DNA of 56,427 bases, taken from positions 1 to 56,427 of the forward strand of contig JAGXGH010000142.1 in NCBI GenBank assembly GCA_024636835.1. Reading direction: 5' to 3'. Source of the stretch: Verrucomicrobiales bacterium. GTDB lineage: Bacteria; Verrucomicrobiota; Verrucomicrobiia; Verrucomicrobiales; SLCJ01. The notes below the pieces were generated by a model. The model was not told the DNA's origin. It searched no databases and saw only the letters and a list, made by a program, of their open reading frames with translations. Within the stretch, counting starts at the first letter, position 1. Each line of letters opens with the position of its first letter. Below are positions 52,286 to 56,427 of this stretch, piece after piece. The translations under genes and the position numbers were made by a program.

Positions 52286-53758
52286 CTATTTCACCACGGT
52301 GAGCGCTGTGCCCGTCCCGCCATCATTGCGAATAAGGATATTATCGCCGTCCTCCACGGTCTCAGGATTTGATCCATAGATGGGGAGTGCCCCATTGACG
52401 GAGAACTTATCAAGATCCTCATTAATGACTTTTTCCATTGATTTGCCGATGAAGCGGAACCGCGCACGAGGGGACGCGAGTTCTATCGTAGTGCCTTCAA
52501 TCACTTGTTTCGAATTTGCGCTCACTTCAATACTCCCATATCCGGAGATCTTTACTTTTCCTCGCACGAGACTGGAAAAACTACAGCTTGAATCGGTCAC
52601 GAGTAGCGATCCGCCAGCAAAGTCGCAAATCGCATCAGCGGCCGCTCCATTAATCACGGCGTTATTGGTGACCATGAGATCAAGGGTCGCGTTCTTGTCG
52701 ATAGGCACCATGCCACCCAATTCTTGCAGATAGGCTGAATCAACAATGAGGGCCGCTTTTCCACTATAATTTAGAGCATTGCCATTGAGATCAAGGGATG
52801 CGCCGTCGTTGATAATCAATGAAGAGGAATTTGGCAGTTGCAATGGAGTGCTTACTTGGGCTTGTGAAGTTGCGCCGGAAAGATGAAGGTCAAATCCCTT
52901 TCCTTCCGATCTTGCTGAGGCGGGTGCCTTCCAATTAGGCGACTCGTAGAAGGAGTTTGCGTCATTGGATCTATCACCTCCGATCCAGTCGCCTCCACCG
53001 TTCTTTTGCCATTTCTTTAGCACCACAGGGTCAACCACCTGCAAGCCTGCTGTTGAGTTTGTAACTCCTGCTCCAGTTAGGTTTCGAGTCACCAGCCTGT
53101 AGCCAACACCGTCGTAGATGGTTCGATTGCCGCTGGCTATTCCAAACAGTTTATCGACGTAAACCTTGATGCGACCGTCGGTGACTTTGACTTGACCCAA
53201 GTTGACTCCGAACATTTTTTGTTTCCTTCCTTGGCCTACAACGGAGACAGAGTTGCTGAATTTCAGGCTAGCTGCATTCACAGGGCTGGTAGAATCGCTG
53301 GCAGCTACCGGGCCCAGCGGGGAGCTATAGATTTTTAGATCTCCAGAGGCCAGCCCCGCATCCATCACCCAATTTTGTGTATCTAAAAATACCTGTTCCC
53401 AAAAAAACACCCAGACTTCATAGATACCATTATCGACCCCGACGACCTCCGTTGTGATTTCAGGCATTTTGCCAAGATGGCTAACCATAGCCTGCAATAC
53501 ATCGCCATTATTATGCGCTTTCCAGCCTTCGCCACCAAAACGTTTCACCCAATGATTATCGTTAAGGTCGGCTGCATTGCTGGTTAAGTCCACCCAGGAC
53601 GTTTCCTTCAACGCACCTCCTGTGGCGTAGGTGTTTCCCGAGCTTCCCGCCTGTGCATCAACGTAAGTTATGGTCGACTGCCCATAAGAGGAGACTGCGA
53701 ATACTACAGCAATAAGGCATACGACTGTAATTACATAGTATCTGGAGATTCTAATCAT
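52286..53758 (-). CDS. Secreted protein with the shared domain and a beta-helix-like C-terminus
   Basis: 490 residues from ATG 53758, supported by a GGAAAG Shine-Dalgarno directly upstream; the open frame extends 44 codons further with no signal-peptide sense. Signal peptide (VITVVCLIAVVFAVSSYG). Residues about 28-230 are a third copy of the shared domain (ITYVDAQAGSSGNTYATGG, VWVFFWEQVFLDTQNW, MFGVNLGQVKVTDG, RTIYDGVGY). The C-terminal half is hydrophobic-repeat sequence (SSSLIINDGASLDLNGN, SGYGSIEVSANSKQVIEG) resembling a right-handed beta-helix or autotransporter-like passenger. There is no PEP-CTERM. Function unknown. Confidence 0.83.
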   Translation of the reverse strand: MIRISRYYVITVVCLIAVVFAVSSYGQSTITYVDAQAGSSGNTYATGGALKETSWVDLTSNAADLNDNHWVKRFGGEGWKAHNNGDVLQAMVSHLGKMPEITTEVVGVDNGIYEVWVFFWEQVFLDTQNWVMDAGLASGDLKIYSSPLGPVAASDSTSPVNAASLKFSNSVSVVGQGRKQKMFGVNLGQVKVTDGRIKVYVDKLFGIASGNRTIYDGVGYRLVTRNLTGAGVTNSTAGLQVVDPVVLKKWQKNGGGDWIGGDRSNDANSFYESPNWKAPASARSEGKGFDLHLSGATSQAQVSTPLQLPNSSSLIINDGASLDLNGNALNYSGKAALIVDSAYLQELGGMVPIDKNATLDLMVTNNAVINGAAADAICDFAGGSLLVTDSSCSFSSLVRGKVKISGYGSIEVSANSKQVIEGTTIELASPRARFRFIGKSMEKVINEDLDKFSVNGALPIYGSNPETVEDGDNILIRNDGGTGTALTVVK

Positions 53759-54054
53759 CTTTCCATGAGCTTGTACTAAAATTAAGAATCCTAAATGATC
53801 ACACTTATGACGAGCCCAAAATATGGCTACCTCAGCAGTTTTCGCGGGTCGAATGACGTAAGGGACTCTAATTGGCTCAGATATGAACAATAAATGAACG
53901 AATTAAATATTAGATTAGGCCTCTGACTTCGTCTTCCAGGCCACTTCACATTTCAAGGGATGCAGGAATCTGATCCTACCTACCGACCTCTACTTAATTT
54001 GCCATGATCAGATAACGCCGTCTTTTTAGCCCCCCGTTGGCTTTTAAAAGAAAA

Positions 54055-54144
54055 TGGCGGATGGAGAGGGATTCGAACCCTCGGAACGATTGCTCGCTCA
54101 CACGCTTTCCAGGCGTGCCCATTCGACCACTCTGGCATCCATCC
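54055..54144 (-). tRNA. tRNA-Ser (anticodon GGA)
   Basis: Read on the minus strand: acceptor GGATGGA pairs with TCCATCC, then discriminator G and encoded CCA. D-arm region AGAGTGGTCGAATGG, anticodon loop CTGGAAA with GGA at 54108-54110, a long variable arm typical of class II tRNA-Ser, and T-arm GAGGGTTCGAATCCCTC. Length is 90 nt including CCA. It decodes UCC/UCU. Confidence 0.97.
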
Positions 54145-54388
54145 TCATTGGGCTCCCGTTTACGTTTGGACTGGCAGAATTTGTGGTCAGCAATCTCACC
54201 TTGGGATGTCCGGTATGAGGGAGGTGGAAAGCTACGCACATTGCTCGGCAACGCAACAAATTATCCTCGCCAACGCCAAAATTACTTTCAGTTGGATCTA
54301 TACGCCCAAAAACCACACGATTATTTAATAAAAATTAACTAACATTTTCGCTTGCCAAAGTGCCCAATAAGCAGCTTATCGTATGGAG

Positions 54389-54410
54389 TGAGGTATTCAA
54401 CCACACCTCA
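54389..54410 (+). promoter_or_regulatory. Leader inverted repeat upstream of the beta-barrel gene
   Basis: TGAGGT, 10 nt, ACCTCA, ending 11 bp before the ATG at 54422. A leader hairpin would sit over the ribosome-binding region; alternatively it is an operator. No strong Shine-Dalgarno is visible. Confidence 0.4.
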
Positions 54411-54421
54411 TCCAAACCAAA

Positions 54422-54970
54422 ATGAAACTAGTAACAGCACTCACAATTATCGGCATGGGTATCGGCACAGCAGTTGCCGGACCTATGGGCACCCCAGCAC
54501 CATCAGCTAAAGGCAAAACCGTTGAGATCACACCTATGGATCCAATCGGTTGCGCGTGCTTTGAGCCTTGCAAGCTCGAAGTCTCCGCATTCTACAGCTA
54601 CTCCCTCTCCGATTTCGAAGGAATCGACGAAGAGAGCGGCGCAGGTGTATCGTTCGGATACTTCTACAACAAGTTCCTCGGCACACGCCTCACATACGTC
54701 GCGATGGGCAGCAAGCCTTATCATGACGTGAGCGCCAGCCTTGTTGCTCGTTACCCAATCGAAAGCATCTGCCTTGCGCCATACGCACTTGCAGGTGGCG
54801 GTGTCCTCTCCAACGGTATTACCGAAGGAACAGGCCACATTGGTGCAGGTCTTGAATACAAGATCGAAGCTGCTAACTGCCTCGGCGTATTCGTCGAAGG
54901 TCGTTACACATGGAACGACGAGACAGACGGTTACTCCAACGTGATGACCGGTCTTCGTTTCAGCTTCTAA
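54422..54970 (+). CDS. Small outer-membrane beta-barrel-type protein
   Basis: 182 residues with signal peptide (LVTALTIIGMGIGTAVAG). The mature protein shows alternating hydrophobic strands (LEVSAFYSYSLSDF, AGVSFGYFYNKFLGTRLTYVAMG, VSASLVARYPI, LAPYALAGGGVL, GHIGAGLEYKI, GVFVEGRYTW) and ends in SNVMTGLRFSF with a C-terminal Phe, the classic barrel-insertion signal for BamA. The eight-stranded OmpA/OmpX-like size fits. Four cysteines (CACFEPC near the N-terminus plus others) are unusual for such proteins. Codon use is strongly biased to C-ending codons, suggesting high expression. A strong terminator follows. Confidence 0.78.
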   Translation: MKLVTALTIIGMGIGTAVAGPMGTPAPSAKGKTVEITPMDPIGCACFEPCKLEVSAFYSYSLSDFEGIDEESGAGVSFGYFYNKFLGTRLTYVAMGSKPYHDVSASLVARYPIESICLAPYALAGGGVLSNGITEGTGHIGAGLEYKIEAANCLGVFVEGRYTWNDETDGYSNVMTGLRFSF

Positions 54971-54998
54971 TCTTCGGATTAAATAAGCTTAACACTCA

Positions 54999-55032
54999 GC
55001 CGTCTCTGACTTCGATCAGAGGCGGCTTTTTT
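54999..55032 (+). terminator. Rho-independent terminator
   Basis: An 11-bp stem (GCCGTCTCTGA with TCAGAGGCGGC, one G-T pair), 6-nt loop, then six T residues. It lies 28 bp after the beta-barrel gene stop. Confidence 0.93.
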
Positions 55033-55267
55033 GTGTCCAAAACTTTCGTACCCTTCGCGGCTAGCCAAGCGGAACGCAATCTCAAGTGTTCACGCACGCC
55101 GTGTCAAGTCGACACAGCGCGTCACTTTGTCACGCAGTAAGAAGCAAAAGCGCGCCAAGCTGTCACTATCTCGCATGGTAAAAACGCCTCTCAAAATTCC
55201 CATAAAAAATCATAACCCACTGATATTAAGTCACTTAACGGATACAAATTCAAGCTTTATCAGGATG

Positions 55268-55283
55268 TGGCACAGCACATGCA
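55268..55283 (+). promoter_or_regulatory. Possible sigma-54-type promoter upstream of dnaK
   Basis: TGGCAC AGCACA TGCA keeps the GG-N10-GC spacing of -24/-12 elements, about 100 bp before the dnaK ATG. It differs from consensus TTGC at one position. No enhancer-binding site was identified. Chance occurrence is quite possible. Confidence 0.3.
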
Positions 55284-55338
55284 CCAATGGAATTTAGACA
55301 CGGCGTGCATTCCAATCATCGCGCGACCTCAGATTCAA

Positions 55339-55356
55339 GGCACGAAGCATCGTGCC
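55339..55356 (+). promoter_or_regulatory. Perfect hairpin in the dnaK leader
   Basis: GGCACGA-AGCA-TCGTGCC, a 7-bp perfect stem ending 24 bp before the dnaK ATG. It is not the CIRCE sequence (TTAGCACTC-N9-GAGTGCTAA), which I do not find. It could be an operator or a leader RNA structure. The rest of 55033-55380 holds no recognised gene. Confidence 0.55.
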
Positions 55357-55380
55357 AAACCACAACACTATTCAAATATC

Positions 55381-56427
55381 ATGGCAAAAATTCTAGGCAT
55401 CGACCTCGGCACCACCAATTCCTGCATGGCCGTCATGGACGGCGGTGAGAGCACTGTACTCGAGAACTCAGAAGGAGCTCGCACCACACCGAGCGTGGTT
55501 GCGTTCTCGAAATCCGGCGAGCGCTTGGTAGGACAAGCCGCAAAACGCCAGGCAATCACCAACCCTGCCAACACCATCTTCTCCGCTAAGCGACTCATTG
55601 GTCGTAAGTTTTCGGAGCTCTCGGCTGACGACAAAAAAGTTCCTTACAATATCGTCGCAGCCAGCAACGGCGACGCACACATCGAAGTCGAAGTCGGCGG
55701 CGAAAAGAAGGTCTACAGCCCTCAGGAAATCTCCGCAATGATTCTCGGCAAGCTGAAGTCTGACGCCGAAGCGAAACTCGGCGAGACCATCAGCGAGGCG
55801 GTCATCACAGTGCCCGCGTATTTCAACGATGCACAGCGCAACGCAACCAAGGCCGCCGGTGAAATCGCGGGCCTCAAGGTTCGCCGCATCATCAACGAAC
55901 CGACCGCCGCATCACTCGCCTACGGACTCGATAAAAAGTCCGACGAGAAAATTGCCGTCTACGACCTTGGCGGCGGAACCTTCGACATCTCCGTCCTAGA
56001 AATCGGTGACGGTGTGTTCGAAGTGCTCGCCACTGACGGTGACACACAACTCGGTGGCGACGACTGGGACAACCGCATCATCAAGTGGATCGTCGATGAG
56101 TTCAAAAACGACTCCGGCATCGACCTGAGTGGTCAGCCTGACGCTCTTCAGCGCATCAAGGAAGAGGCCGAGAAAGCGAAGATCGCCCTCTCCTCATCGA
56201 CCAACTACGACATTAACCTGCCGTTCATCACTGCTGATGCGACAGGACCAAAGCACATCCAGAAAGCCCTCAGCCGTCCGAAACTCGAGCAGCTCTGCGA
56301 AGACCTATTCGAGCGCACCAAGAAACCGGTGATCGACTGCATGAAGGAAGCCGAACTCTCCGCGTCCGAAATCGACGAACTCGTTCTAGTCGGCGGCATG
56401 ACTCGTATGCCCCGCGTCTTCGAAGTC
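55381..56427 (+). CDS. dnaK: Chaperone DnaK (Hsp70), 3' end outside window
   Basis: The first 349 codons are present and the frame is open to the last base. The ATPase domain is unmistakable: ILGIDLGTTNSCMAV (phosphate 1), VITVPAYFNDAQRNATKAAGEIAGL, IINEPTAASLAYG, VYDLGGGTFDISVLEIG, and ELVLVGGMTRMPRVFEV. DnaK binds unfolded peptides in the cytoplasm in an ATP cycle with DnaJ and GrpE. No grpE or hrcA is seen upstream; instead the beta-barrel gene and its terminator precede it, so transcription must start within the 348-bp gap. Confidence 0.98.
   Translation, partial: MAKILGIDLGTTNSCMAVMDGGESTVLENSEGARTTPSVVAFSKSGERLVGQAAKRQAITNPANTIFSAKRLIGRKFSELSADDKKVPYNIVAASNGDAHIEVEVGGEKKVYSPQEISAMILGKLKSDAEAKLGETISEAVITVPAYFNDAQRNATKAAGEIAGLKVRRIINEPTAASLAYGLDKKSDEKIAVYDLGGGTFDISVLEIGDGVFEVLATDGDTQLGGDDWDNRIIKWIVDEFKNDSGIDLSGQPDALQRIKEEAEKAKIALSSSTNYDINLPFITADATGPKHIQKALSRPKLEQLCEDLFERTKKPVIDCMKEAELSASEIDELVLVGGMTRMPRVFEV

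Noticed and set aside
53759..53890. Upstream extension of the 52286 protein
   Set aside because: The ATG at 53758 has a GGAAAG site and begins a proper signal peptide; the extension has neither.
54055..54144. tRNA-Ser as a proven phage or island attachment site
   Set aside because: No integrase and no second copy of the tRNA 3' end were found in the window.
54037..54342. Plus- and minus-strand open frames across the tRNA-Ser gene
   Set aside because: They run through a complete tRNA with perfect acceptor pairing and CCA; the reading frames are incidental.
55268..55283. Firm assignment of sigma-54 control to dnaK
   Set aside because: One mismatch, no activator site, and such a motif can occur by chance; kept only as a low-confidence feature.

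Overview
The window looks like a chromosomal segment of a Verrucomicrobiota bacterium, probably a marine, polysaccharide-degrading member of the Verrucomicrobiales. Supporting signs are several PEP-CTERM proteins ending in PEP-hydrophobic-RRRR, multiple S1-type sulfatases, DUF1080 proteins, many Gfo/Idh/MocA oxidoreductases, 'DxDGxxNxLEyAxGxxP' C-terminal segments, and no SusC/SusD pair. No database search was possible; all names rest on motifs read from the translations.

Layout. 1-2.6 kb: the 3' part of a GH95 alpha-L-fucosidase-type gene, convergent with a secreted CE6/SASA-type acetylesterase. 2.8-16.2 kb: a surface-protein block with two convergent, distantly similar secreted proteins and a giant 3,758-residue protein built from about 17 SdrD/Cna-B-like units, DUF11-like units, calcium-binding thrombospondin-3-like repeats and a distinctive C-terminal domain. 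16.6-22.8 kb: L-serine dehydratase, a DUF1080 protein, a Tat-signal Gfo/Idh/MocA oxidoreductase, aldose 1-epimerase, and a PAS-AraC regulator. 22.8-30.1 kb: a tight seven-gene operon divergent from the AraC gene (SDR, PfkB kinase, SIS isomerase, FAD oxidoreductase, phosphotriesterase-type lactonase candidate, two Gfo/Idh/MocA enzymes), followed by a double DUF1080 protein. 31.9-36.2 kb: an L-rhamnose module (NCS1-like transporter, small membrane protein, L-rhamnose isomerase, divergent DeoR regulator). 36.7-46.5 kb: PEP-CTERM discoidin-like protein, GntR/LacI hybrid regulator, GH36-like alpha-galactosidase, sulfatase, Gfo/Idh/MocA, GH78 alpha-L-rhamnosidase. 46.5-53.8 kb: a second sulfatase overlapping an esterase fusion, then two more proteins sharing one unrecognised ~190-residue domain with that esterase. 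54 kb to the end: tRNA-Ser(GGA), a small outer-membrane beta-barrel candidate, and the first 349 codons of dnaK.

Taken together this reads as an inducible system for a sulfated, acetylated polysaccharide carrying L-fucose/L-galactose, galactose and L-rhamnose. Sulfatases, esterases and GH95/GH36/GH78 act outside the cytoplasm; the rhamnose module feeds released L-rhamnose inwards. The Gfo/Idh/MocA, DUF1080 and lactonase/kinase/isomerase genes suggest an oxidative route for glycosides or sugar acids whose chemistry cannot be assigned from sequence alone. rhaB and rhaD are not in the window.

The most interesting items are: (i) a domain triplicated in tandem at 48.4-53.8 kb; (ii) a family of three structured intergenic repeats with compensatory base-pair changes (3.85, 19.25 and 30.16 kb); (iii) tandem double-hairpin units at 31.6-31.9 kb, also with a compensatory change; (iv) the seven-gene oxidative operon; (v) the giant surface protein with five near-identical 111/116-residue repeats; and (vi) a perfect hairpin in the dnaK leader where no CIRCE element is visible.
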